A DNA stretch of 64,000 nt. Origin: Caprimulgus europaeus (lineage: Eukaryota > Chordata > Aves > Caprimulgiformes > Caprimulgidae). The position numbers were made by a program, and so were the translations under genes. The notes beneath the pieces are model-generated. The model was not told the origin of the DNA. It made no database searches and was given only the letters and a program-made list of their open reading frames with translations. Where the stretch lies: assembly GCA_907165065.1 (NCBI GenBank), contig OU015523.1, positions 21,169,834-21,233,833 of the forward strand, in the 5' to 3' direction. How positions within the stretch are numbered: the first letter of the stretch is position 1; each line of letters begins with the position of its first letter. This document shows, one piece after another, positions 37,625 through 48,354 of the stretch.

Positions 37625-40600
37625 AAAGGAAAATGTTAAGAGTTTTGTCCCCAGGATTTGGCTTGACCTGAAATCAAACCTACCAATATAATATTAGATA
37701 CTTTCTCGAGAACACAGAAGGTAAGTAATGCAGAAAGGGAGGATTTATAACAATCTAGCCACTGACAATTAAGGTAATTTCATAACAAACAGATTGCAAA
37801 ACTTATTTATAGAAAGTCCTTACAAGAGCAAGAGTAGCTGCACAAAGGAGTGCTGCTGTTTAAAAGAAAAAGACCAGTTGCAGAACCCCTAAAGTTGTAG
37901 CTAAGAATATGGTCCTACAGGGATTAAACTGAAGATTAAAATACTTTGGCTCTAGTGACTGCTATAATGACAATACATAGAGAGATAAACTGACAGAGCC
38001 GAGAAGTATTTAATTTAGATGACAGCCTACAAAAAAAAAATGTGAAAAAGAGAATTGCTTAGAGGTAACAAATTGAGGGTACAAGATTCATTTTTTAAGT
38101 GTTAACCTTTTACATGGCAGTGTGATACTGTAAATAAAATGGCAACATTCTTTGTTTGGGTTATTTATTTTACATTTCTAATTGCTTTGTAGTTCCTAGG
38201 TTATAAATTTTTTCAAGCAATTTCTGACTGACGGAAGTCAAGGATTTTTCACAGCAATACAATGGAATGAGTGAGCTTCATTGTACTGAGCAAAAAGATT
38301 AAGCAACAACTTGTTTTAATTGTTGTAAGTGATTAAATTAAACTATTCTTGAATATTAATAGTTGTTCTGGTCCACGTTGAATATGAACATGGAAATTCA
38401 ATGAATTTCTTTCTTAGTAACCTGATCCTTAAGAACTTGCCCCAAACTTTGAGCTGCTTTGATGTTCAAAGGCTTTGGCTCAGATCAGAGACGGGAAGAA
38501 AAAGAATGGGGACCTCTTCATAATATTTTTACCTTTGAAGTCTCAGGTTAGAAGTACTATTACTGTTTGCTTAAACAAGCAAGAGAATGGAGGATAAGAT
38601 CAGGAATTATAATAACAGACAAATGACAAATGTTTTGCATGAAGTACATTTCCTAGTCAGGAGAGAGAATGTTCTTCTAACAGATTTGCAAAGAGATTGG
38701 CAATTTGTAGAGAGTCAGTTCTAGGGAAGAAGAAGATACATTGTTGTATTTTGGTTTTAACTGGTTTAAGTGGGAATACAGAATTCATTTGGAATTTTCC
38801 CTTTGTTTTCCTCCATATTTTATACTAGTGGTAGTAAACATGCACATTATCCAACTGTCAGCAAATCCCCTAGACTCAAGCCTGGAACAGTACATCCCAC
38901 ATCTCCCTCATGAAAGTCTTTCATGAAAGCTCCTCTGTCATTCAAGATCATACTATTCCCTCCTCTATTTATTTCTAAGCGTCACTCAGCTCCATTCCAC
39001 CAGCTTGGAAAAACGTCAAGAACTTTTATCTTCAGAGTCAGTTGCCAGTTCTGTTTAGTGAACAAGCCAGCAGGGACCTCTGGTGCCATCAATGCAGCTC
39101 AGTCAGTGCCCCTCTCTTTAGGGATGGAGTATATCATTATCCCGATGGCTGGACAGAAAAAAAGATGCATTTTTAGAATAGTTCTCAGGGAGCAGTTACT
39201 GGAAATCTCCTCCCTTGAGACAGTCTATTGGCAACAAGTTTTGCTGCTGTGACATGAGGTATTGCATCAAGGCCCAATCCTGTCACTAATAAAGTTAGTG
39301 GGAAATGTGCCATTCTTTTCAAGCGAAGTCAACAGGATTAGTGTATCAAATAAGAGCTAAAAAATATACCTTGCATCTGCAAATGCAAATGGAAAGTCAT
39401 GTCACAAGCAGGAATGTCATTTTATGTCTGTTGTCAGAATCCGGCTTTGTTTCAAATCGGAATAAGCCCCTTCCCCAAGTTCAAAACTGACAGTAAAGAA
39501 AATGGAAATTTTATTTTCATATTACAACATTTCAATTTTTTCTTTTGGGGGTGTTTCTTTAAGTGTGCATCTTAAAAAAAGTCAAGAACAGGCTGCTTCA
39601 GTGTTTGATTTTTTTTTTCCCCCTCTAAAAACCCCCTGCTTTTTCAGTTTCCTCTTAAATGAGGCATAGAGATCGTAAAGATTTTAATTTTTAACAAAAC
39701 TATTTTCTGATAGAAAAGAGTTTAGTTTAAACTTAACTAGCTCTATCAGGCTCTTTTTATTGCCAAAAAACACATTACACAGCTGTGCTAAAAAACGTTA
39801 ACCTGCTCAGCCCAAATGGAGAATTTCTGTTGATTTCGGCTGTCAGACCCGCAGACTCTTGAGTGCACTAGTGGGTAACAGTTAGTCCCATTGTCTGGGT
39901 AAGTGCAATTTTCCTATACAGAAATAACATGGTGCTGGGATTTTTTATTTTTTTTAATAAGCGTTGGTTCATTTTTTCATAGGACATTATCATACTTGGC
40001 AATACTGGGTTTAATTCCACTTAAAATGACAGAACTGAATTGTCATCATTTTTAATGGGTAAAATCTACGCTGTTCATCAGAGGTGCTGTAAAATATAAT
40101 CAGAAATTAGACTGTAAAATTAATAGGCCTATATTCTATATAATGCTACTTTATAAATCTGGAACTGTAGCAGATTTGGAGTTTCACATACAGTACAATT
40201 AAGCAGAGGTGAAATCTTCCGGTTAAACAAATAACCTGTGAAGTAATGATCAGACCATGCTAAACTCTTAGTTACTGTTTTACTTTGAGCACTAGGGTAC
40301 CAAAGCCATTAATTCCATGCCTGGGCTTCCATTTTAGTGTATCTCTGTACCACAGCTATAAGGCGAAGGATAACTTCTCCTGGTTTATTTCTACACAGCA
40401 AAGGTTGAGGATGGCTGTAAGACACTGGTTTTGACCAGGAAGTCCCAGTATGCGGACATCCCTACCTGCCAGGTGACAGGAGGGCAGTGCAAACCCTATC
40501 CCCTTTATTCAGTGAGGAATAACAGGATACAATGGAAAGGAGAGGCATGAAGTAAGCTAAGGCAGGAGCTCATGTACAGCCATTCCTTAGCAGCATCATT

Positions 40601-41171
40601 GAGAAAAAGGGAAGCGGGGCCAGGGGCTCCCCAGTGCGAGGGGGAGCATCAGCATCTCCTCCTGTCTTGAGCTTTGCCCACAGCTGCACAGGTACACACA
40701 TGGAGCCCAGACCAAAGTTTCCCATGCTCAGAAAGCAATACAGGAAAATCCCAAGCGGGACTCCTCAGGGTTTTCCATTTCACAGCAGGACCTGGGTGAG
40801 GGGGTGAGTTTGTTATGTTCCCGCCCAGCTGGCAATCTGGCCAAACATATGTAACCTTACATAACTGCAGGAGCCGCTGCCGCTGAGGGTGAGGGATGGA
40901 AAGGTGGCAATAAGCAGATAGCTAACCTTACTTCCCCATGCTGAAATGATTCACTTCTAATAGCAATTTGCTCCATTTTAACTCCAAGTACCTCCCACGT
41001 AATGACCATACAGTGTTACTATAAAACCTCAGGGTTCATCTGCAGAAACATTTCTTATGCTGCAGTTCTCTGTGGAGACAGACATACTTACAAAAATTGG
41101 TATAGGGGAAGATTAAACAGATAAGAGCATAAAAACAGATTATAGAATCAATACAGTCTTGTAGATCAGTT
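37625..41171. other. AT-rich non-coding stretch
   Basis: No gene recognised. A splice-like pair (GTTTTGTCCCCAG acceptor and GAAG|GTAAGTAATG donor, about 37,656-37,723, plus strand) encloses a segment with stops in every frame, so at most an untranslated exon. A locally GC-richer patch lies at about 40,430-40,900, without CpG enrichment. Confidence 0.4.
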
Positions 41172-41276
41172 CAACTGGGAGGCAGGAACTTTCACTCCTG
41201 ATGACTTCTGCAATACTGGACAAATTGCTTCATCTCTTTGCACCTAATTTTCCCAATTTGAAAATAGGGTAATGCC
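41172..41276 (+). repeat. MIR-type SINE fossil (plus strand)
   Basis: The sequence parallels MIR in order: CTGGGAGGCAGGAACTTTCA, then TGACTTCTGCAATACTGGACAAATTGCTTCATCTC, then CCTAATTTTCCCAATTTGAAAATAGGGTAATGCC. These correspond to the MIR blocks for the CORE region, the 'gacctTGGgCAAgTCaCTTaaCcTC' segment and 'CAGTTTcCCCAtcTGtAAAATggGGataAT'. Divergence is high, as expected for a copy older than birds. Identified from memory of the family. Confidence 0.65.
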
Positions 41277-44200
41277 TTTTTCAAGTCTTTCTGCCTTATG
41301 TAAGTATGCTGTAATACAGTGGGAATACATTCATTAGAGACATTAGCACTCTGTCCAGTCCATAGAATCTGGATCTCAGTTAAGTCTTCTAACTTGGAAC
41401 AAATAATTATTGACATATAAACAAGTTTCCTTTTGATTTTGGTTTCTATTTTCTTTTCCTGGAGATTCTGCTATTCATTCCATCTCTACCTCCATCCCAA
41501 GAGAAAAAGAACAGCGTTTGCCAAGAACAAAAATCAGTATAGAAGTAATTTTTCTATATTTTTTAACAACCTGATAGAGAATATAGCACAGTTAAAAAGA
41601 GAATTTAAAAAAAAAAATCTTTAGTATTTCTTTATATTAATAAAGTCATTCACTGAAGTAATCTTGCCTTACACCATTAGTATGTGGCAATACAAAACAA
41701 GGTGAAAACCTTTGAAAAAGTACTTAAAGGAATAAATCTGTAACAGGGAATACACTTTCTGTCTATTATAATTGCATATTTAAGAGGCCTCTACCTGTGA
41801 CAATTCAGAACAATAGTGCTTGGCTTAATGCTGTTATCTTTTAGCTTCTATTACAGAAATTGTAGTTGTACAATTTTCAAAGTGAGCAATTTTATGAAAT
41901 TAATTGTGTAACATTGTTTATGAATTTAAACCACGGAATTAATGTATTATTCACAGACATGCATAATGAACTCTTTGTATTGAATGATAGTTTAAGGAAA
42001 AATGTAAGAGATTTTGGAGCTACAACGATTGGTTTATAAGGTAAAATTAAAAGTGCTAATTATGTATTGCTTGGCTACTCACCAGCTAAGTGGATGGGGG
42101 TAGTATGAAAAATATCTATATACAACTAACTGCAATGCATGAATATCAAGGAATCAGAGAAATTTTTTAAAGTGAAACAAAAGGATTAATGTAGAAGTAA
42201 ATGGTGAAGATTTAAGAAAGGCAATTGGCTATCAAGGGAAACTAGTCAAGGATTACATGTTCTTGCCTATAAAAATCTCTGATGTAAGGTAATGGAAGCT
42301 TTATTCTTTGAAATTTTAAAACAGCTGGACCGAACAATATCAAATTAAAAGACAGCACTCCAGTAACATCTCTCATTAATATCTTGCTTTTTAACTAATG
42401 GTTGGACTTAAATTAAATGCTACCCAACATGAATAATGGAAACTACCTGCCTCTAATGAAGAAAGCACCTCTGTGGTACCAAGGGATCTGACTTCTTGGT
42501 ACTTACCAAGAAGTACTGGAAGTACTTTCCATTTTTCATTCATTTTTGGGGGGTGGGGAAAGGATGTCATTACACATGGTGAATGTCACATGAATTCACA
42601 GCCAGCTCCATTAAAGAGATTTACACCAAGTAAAAATCCTCACTTTAGACAAAAGCTATGCCCTACTGTTCTGCTGTAGCTTTTTTTACTAACAAATTTT
42701 AACTTAACAACAAATTGAAGAAGTCACTTGCTTTATTTAATCAGATTTCTTTCTCTGAACTGACAGTTTGACAAAAGTATGTAAAATCATATTAATATAC
42801 ATGAACGATTTGGAAGAAACACACCAAAGCAGTACACTATATTTGCTTCTTCCACCATCCTCTTCACTTATACTAAGCAAAGAAGAGTCTCAATGAGTCA
42901 CTGTTAGATGAATACTGCAAACATCTTGCTATCCTTCACCTGAACTAGCCTGCTTCAGAAAAAATGAATATGTATTTCCACGAAAATGACTCGAGTAAAG
43001 GACAGTTCCTCTTGTCAAAGGGCAGAAGGAGACGCATTTAACAAGCACATTTGTCTAATTTAATAAAAAGTTAATCTAAGTGTCTCCATATTGAAAGGTC
43101 TTGATTTAAGCTCTAAAATTAAGGAAGCTCCAGATTTTTATGAAACAGCGATGAAGAGCAGACTATAATTTGCTTTTAGGCAAAAGCAAAATAGCAAGTA
43201 CACTTCTCCTAGACTGACAACTGTCACACATTTTGACACAGAAGTAAGACAGATGGATCATATATTACTTGGATTTTAGATATCTAACTCCATCTAAACA
43301 CTACAATGCAAAAACATTGCAACAACATGGAGCTTTTTATTCCTGAATTGCTGATGAGCAAAATTGAATTAAATCTACCCAGACCTTGTGATTTTTATTT
43401 TCTGTTGAGCATTTGTATATCAATGTCTATGCTACACAATCTTTGTGTATAAACAATGTAACATAGATGGTATATATAAAAGCAGTTTTATTTTCACTCA
43501 GATGCACGCTACTGCCTATTCTGTATTACTTGTGGCTGATTGTTAAGTTCATTCTAAAACTCAGCTTCATATTCGTTCTCTGTTCTCCTGCCAAAGCAAC
43601 CTGACCCTTCTTCCATCTGAACATTAACACATATTATAAGCTTCAGTTCTTCCTTTTTCATCTGGAGATTTTCCTTCATACTTTGTCAGCTTTATATCTC
43701 ATATTTTCATTGAGTTTCAGTCACAAGGCTATAACAGGTCTGAGTGACTATGTTTGAGTGCATGTTTACACTCTTATCTCATATGTGATGGAATGACATT
43801 ATGAACTCGCAGAAGAAAAAGCAAACAATGTGTACAGTATATCAATAATGTTTATAATATTTCATATAAAAATGAAATAGAAGTCCATAATAATCTGAAC
43901 ACTATTGCCTTTTCTGGTCTAATTTATTTGACTTGTAGCCACCAATTTGAAATTTGTATATATGCCAACAGTTCTGTTCACCCACTCCACTGGCTGAGGT
44001 ATATTCTTCCCAAAGACAGAATGGCCGCTAAGCACAATATGGTAACTAACAGAAAGGAGAAGTTCACATTTAGTAATCTAGCAAAATACTAAGAGAAGAC
44101 CAGGTTAGAAATAAATACCTGCAGTTATCATTAAACCCTCCCCTCCATTCCCCAAACTTATCTACTAGATTTCATTTGTTATTGAATAAATTAGAGTATA

Positions 44201-44593
44201 GTCTACTAGAGATGACCTGGTGGCCTTCTAGGATTACAGAATACAGCATGGGCTATTCAGCTCAAAGGTTAGGGCCCATGGCCAAAACGGGGAAAGGAGA
44301 CGAATGTCCATGGCCAAAAGTCAGGAGCCAGAAAGTCAAACCACGGGTCAGCAGCCAGAGACAGGAATAAGCATCTGCCCAAGAATCATAGGCTGAAATC
44401 AGAAATCCACAAGAAGAAATTACAATTGCAGGGCAAAATACAGAGGTGGCTCTGAAAATGAACAGCATGACTTGTGAAAGGATGTGCTCAGGTTCCACCT
44501 CAGAGTCCTGCTTCCAAGTCACTGGCTGACATGCTCTGGCTAACCCCTCAAAAACAGGTCTAAACTGGAGACACCTGACAAGGTCTCTCTCTC
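41277..44593. other. AT-rich non-coding stretch
   Basis: No gene seen. A perfect 11-bp inverted repeat lies at 42,491-42,514. At 44,270-44,370 there are loosely repeated CAGGAGCCAG/GTCAGCAGCCAG-like units of unknown origin directly before the next CR1. Confidence 0.45.
42491..42514. repeat. Perfect 11-bp inverted repeat with 2-bp spacer
   Basis: ACTTCTTGGTA (42,491-42,501) and TACCAAGAAGT (42,504-42,514) are exact reverse complements separated by CT. AGTACT palindromes follow immediately (AGTACTGGAAGTACT). No transposon is recognised around it. Confidence 0.9.
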
Positions 44594-44940
44594 TGGGGAG
44601 ACCTTCTTGCTCTCTACAACTACCTGAAAGGAGGTTGTAGAGAGGTGGGGTCAGCCTCTTCTCCCAGGTAGCAAGTGACAGAATGAGAGGAAATGGCCTC
44701 AAGTTGCACCAGGGGAGATTTAGATTGGATATTAGGAAAAATTTCTTCACTGAAAGGGTCAATCAAGCGTTGGAACAGCCTGCCCAGGGAGGTGGAGGAG
44801 TCACCTTCCCTGGTGGTATTTAAAAGATGGGTAGACAAGGTGCTTAGGGACATGGCTTAGAGGTAGAATTGGTAGTGTTAGGTTTATGGTTGGACTTGGT
44901 GATCTTAAAGGTCTTTTTCAACCACTATGATTCTGTGATT
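44594..44940 (+). repeat. CR1 LINE 3' fragment (plus strand)
   Basis: Sense CR1: GACCTTCTTGCTCTCTACAA, GGAAATGGCCTCAAGTTGCA, ATTGGATATTAGGAAAAATT, CCCAGGGAGGTGGAGGAGTC, GGTTGGACTTGGTGATCTTA and the tail ATGATTCTGTGATT. It covers the end of ORF2 plus the 3' UTR; no intact frame. 5'-truncated at about 44,594. Confidence 0.93.
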
Positions 44941-46564
44941 TACTACTGCAGAAGGTGGTCTTATCCCAGATTAGCAATACAGAGGATATTGTGAAGATAA
45001 GGCAGTTGGTATATCTGTGTCAATGGTACATGCAGTATATATTTGATTTCATCGTGCTGCAGATGGGACAGCCATCTACCAGCCCAGTGCTGGTAGATCC
45101 ACGGTCTGCACTGGCTGACAGGCACGGTTACTAGCAGAGAGAATTCCCCCTAGTTGCTCACAAACCCAACAGCCAGCTATAGCAGACATACTCTTGCAGA
45201 GGGTGAGTGCATACAAAAACCTCAATTTCTGCAGCACAATTTCAATTGGTTGTTCAACAGGTTCTAGGTTAAACATGTTCTTCGATGCTTGGGATTTTGA
45301 GAAGAGGTACTGAGAACCTGAAAATGAGGGGGAAAAGCCTAAAAACCTCTTGGCATAAGAAATATTAATATTCACATACCTTACATATATCTACAAGAAT
45401 ATCCAAATGAGTAGTAAAACAAGTTCCAATAGAAGACTATCTTGTTGCATCAAGATAATTGCAGCTGCAGAAAGTTTTTCCATTAAAAATATGGCAAATA
45501 AGCCAGCCTTCTACCCTTCCAAACTGTCTGGGTATTGAAAGAGATGGAAACTCTTCTCTCATTATCATACCTGTTAGGTAGATTAATAGAAGGCTACCAT
45601 TGCTGCTGCTGCTGACCCAGCAAGTTCCAGAGGCATTACATCCACATACCACTTTTAAATCAGGTACTATCACACAGCTTCCGAATCTGTTAAAAGCAGG
45701 AATGAATTAAAACAAACAGATCAATGTTGCACTAGTATGAATCTTCAGAGTTTTGATAAGCCTTTGACCTTGCTAAGGCTTTTTCTTTATATCACTGCAG
45801 AGAGCACTGTCAAATGGTCAAACGGGACTTCCACCTGTAATTCTGTATGCCCAAAGCAGCACTGGAGGCAGGTTGTATGCAATAGGAACTGGCATGAAAA
45901 ATATAGATCAAAAAATAAAGAATAAATCCTGGCCCCTTGGATTTCCCCAACAAAAACTTTTCTCTACCTCGGACTGATACCTTCATCCTGCCAAGTCATA
46001 GGCCTTTACTCTGCTGGACTGCCAGCACACAAGAGAGGGCAGCTCATCATCCTTGTACAGCTTGTGCAAGGACTAGGAGAAAGGCTCTGCACGCCCAGGG
46101 ACACAGTAACTCCCATGGGTCCTTATGAGCGCAATTGTCTCAAGGAAAGCAGCAGGTTCTTTGTGGAACAAAATGGATTTGCAATATAAAAGTAGTTTGA
46201 AAAGGAAACATATCTCTGGTGTGTTGGACTGCACCAGTTTCAGGGGAAAGAGTAGCTGCTTCATCTGTTTTCTAGACTCAGTTAAAGTATGGAAATGAAC
46301 TGACTATGGATGAAAAAGTAAATCTAAGGTAAGCAAGGAAGGAATTAGCTGCGACTGGAGTTGGAAGGGTTGGTGTGCAGAAGAATAGATGACAGTATAG
46401 CCTGAAGGATGGCTTTTTTGAGGGCCGGCATAGTGACCAGCATGAAGAACTACTGCCTGGGTACACAGATGGGGCTGAGGGATACAGTAGCCCCTCACTG
46501 CCAGGAGCAACCAACCCAGCAGCAGAGTCATACAAGAGTGGTCTGAACCCTTTAGTGCACATCT
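44941..46564. other. Non-coding stretch between two CR1 copies
   Basis: No recognised gene or repeat. A 99-codon minus-strand open frame at 45,076-45,375 has no motif I know and no good splice flanks. Confidence 0.4.
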
Positions 46565-47510
46565 CAGAATCACAGAATGGTTTGGGTTGGAAAAGACCTT
46601 TAAAGATCACCTAGCCCAATCCCCCTCCAGTGAGCAGGGACATCTTTAACTAGATCAGGTTCCTCAGAGCCTCATCCAACCTGACCTTGAATGTTTCCAG
46701 GGATGGGACTTCTACCTTCCCCTTGGGCAACCTGTTCCAGTGTTTCACCACCATCATTATAAAAAAATGTCTTCCTAGTCTGAACCTACCCTCTTTTAGT
46801 TCACAACCATTACCCTTTGTCCTATCACAACAGACCCTGCTAAAAAGTTTGTCCTAATCTTTCTTATAGGCCCCTTTCATATATTGAAAGGCCACAGTAA
46901 GGTCAACCCGGAGCCTTATTTTCTCCAGGCTGAATAACCCCAACTCTCTCAGCCTGTCCCCATAGTAGAGGCATTCTATCCTTCTGATCATTTTTGTGGC
47001 TTTCCTCTGGACCTGCTCAAACAGCTCCATGTCTTTCTTGTACTGGGGCTCCCAGAACTGGATGCAGTACTCCAGGTAGGGTCTCACCAGAGCAGAATAG
47101 AGGGGCAGAATGCCTTGACCTGCTGGCCATGCTTTTCTTGATGCAGCCCAGGATACTGTTGGTCTTCTGGGCTGCAAGCGCACATTGCTGGCTCATGGCC
47201 AATTTTTTGTCCACCAGTATTCCCAAGTCCATCTCTTCAGGGATGCTCTCAATCCCTTCATCCCCCAGCCTGTATTGAGACCAGGGATTGCCCTGACCCA
47301 GGTGCAGGACCTTGAACTTGGTCTTGTTGAACCTCATGAGGTTCACACATGCCCACTTCTTGAGCTTGTCCAGGTCCCTGTTGACCACATCCTGTTCCTC
47401 AGGAGTGTCAACATCACCACTCAGCTTGGTGTCATCTGCAAACTTGCTGAGGGTGCGCTCGGTCCTCATATGTCACTGATTAAGATATTAAACAGTACTG
47501 GTACCAGTAT
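46565..47510 (-). repeat. CR1 LINE with degraded ORF2 C-terminal half (minus strand)
   Basis: The left end carries the reversed CR1 tail (GAATCACAGAATGGTTTGGG). Going right, the minus strand reads back through the 3' UTR into ORF2. Minus-strand translation from 47,469 shows the reverse-transcriptase catalytic box as FADDTKL, then KLKKWA and [13 protein letters not shown] second frame shows [19 protein letters not shown] and [11 protein letters not shown], which are well-known CR1 ORF2 C-terminal blocks. The change of frame near 47,110 means the copy is broken, and it is 5'-truncated near 47,510. Both catalytic aspartates of the box are retained. At about 950 bp it is the longest CR1 in the window. 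Confidence 0.95.
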
Positions 47511-48291
47511 GGACACAGACACAGGTTCAAATTCCTTCCTGCCCTGGTTCCTCAGGACTGGTGCCTCACATCCCTTTAAGCAGCACATCTTGTTTGTGCA
47601 TGGCTGGGGGCCAAGAGTTCTTGTCTGCACTACATTAGCATGAGAGTTTGGAGAGTTTGTGTTGAGATAAACAGGCATGGTTTGGTATGTGGTGAGAGAG
47701 TGGTGATGGACAGATGTTACTGTCTCTACTACTTGGGCATGCAGTTCTTGTTGAAAGTGGCAGCTGTGAGGCACCTCTCTATGAGAAGAAAAGTAGAATG
47801 GGCCATGAGCTTCTCCCTACCCACACTTACAGTTCTTCTCAAGCAAGTTTTGGAGCCACTGCTTTGGAAGGGCTGCACATCCCTGGACTGGAGCATTCTC
47901 CACAACAACAGTGCAGCTCCTTACTGTAACAGTTCTCATTAAACTCTTCTAAATGGTTAAATCTAGCTTATAAGATGTTTTATATAAGATATCTTAGGCA
48001 CATAAGAATTTAAATAGGCAAATATTGTGCAGTGGGTCAGACCACCATCATCTTTCTCAGAAAAAATGGTGTTGAGGATTTTGCTATGACCTCACCCTAT
48101 TTTTCTACATGAAAGAAAAATATTGTCTGACTTCCTTCATAGCATATTCTATATCTTATTGACAAATCACTTATGACACTAATTTATTAGCATAAAAATA
48201 TTACTACACTCAAGACAGCCTGCTTTGATTTACTACATCAGAGTTTTTCATATGCCAAGGTCCTATCATCTCTGCTTGATCATTAAAGGTC
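47511..48291. other. Unassigned sequence flanking the CR1
   Basis: 47,511-47,940 is less AT-rich than its surroundings and has open frames on both strands, but no motif I recognise. It could be an unknown repeat into which, or next to which, the CR1 inserted. No LTR boundaries were found. Confidence 0.3.
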
Positions 48292-48354
48292 CGTTGGCTT
48301 TTTTTTTTTTTTTTTTTTTGTGCAACAGAAGAGTTTTGCCCTGTTGCGTTGGCT
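48292..48354 (-). mobile_element. Tiny A-tailed retroposed insert with 8-bp target-site duplication
   Basis: CGTTGGCT occurs at 48,292-48,299 and again at 48,347-48,354. Between them lie a T run to 48,319 and a 27-base segment. On the minus strand this is a short body (CAACAGGGCAAAACTCTTCT...) followed by about 20 A, flanked by AGCCAACG duplications. The body itself can fold, since GCAACAG and CTGTTGC are complementary. The source RNA is not recognised. Confidence 0.6.

Noticed and set aside
37656-37723. Plus-strand segment between a TTTTGTCCCCAG acceptor and a GAAG|GTAAGTAATG donor
   Set aside because: Stops in all three frames; could only be an untranslated exon and no transcript evidence is available.
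44262-44762. 166-codon minus-strand open frame
   Set aside because: It runs antisense through the plus-strand CR1 at 44,594-44,940 and has no known motif.
47017-47469. 150-codon minus-strand open frame
   Set aside because: Not a host gene: it is the reverse-transcriptase part of a CR1 LINE.
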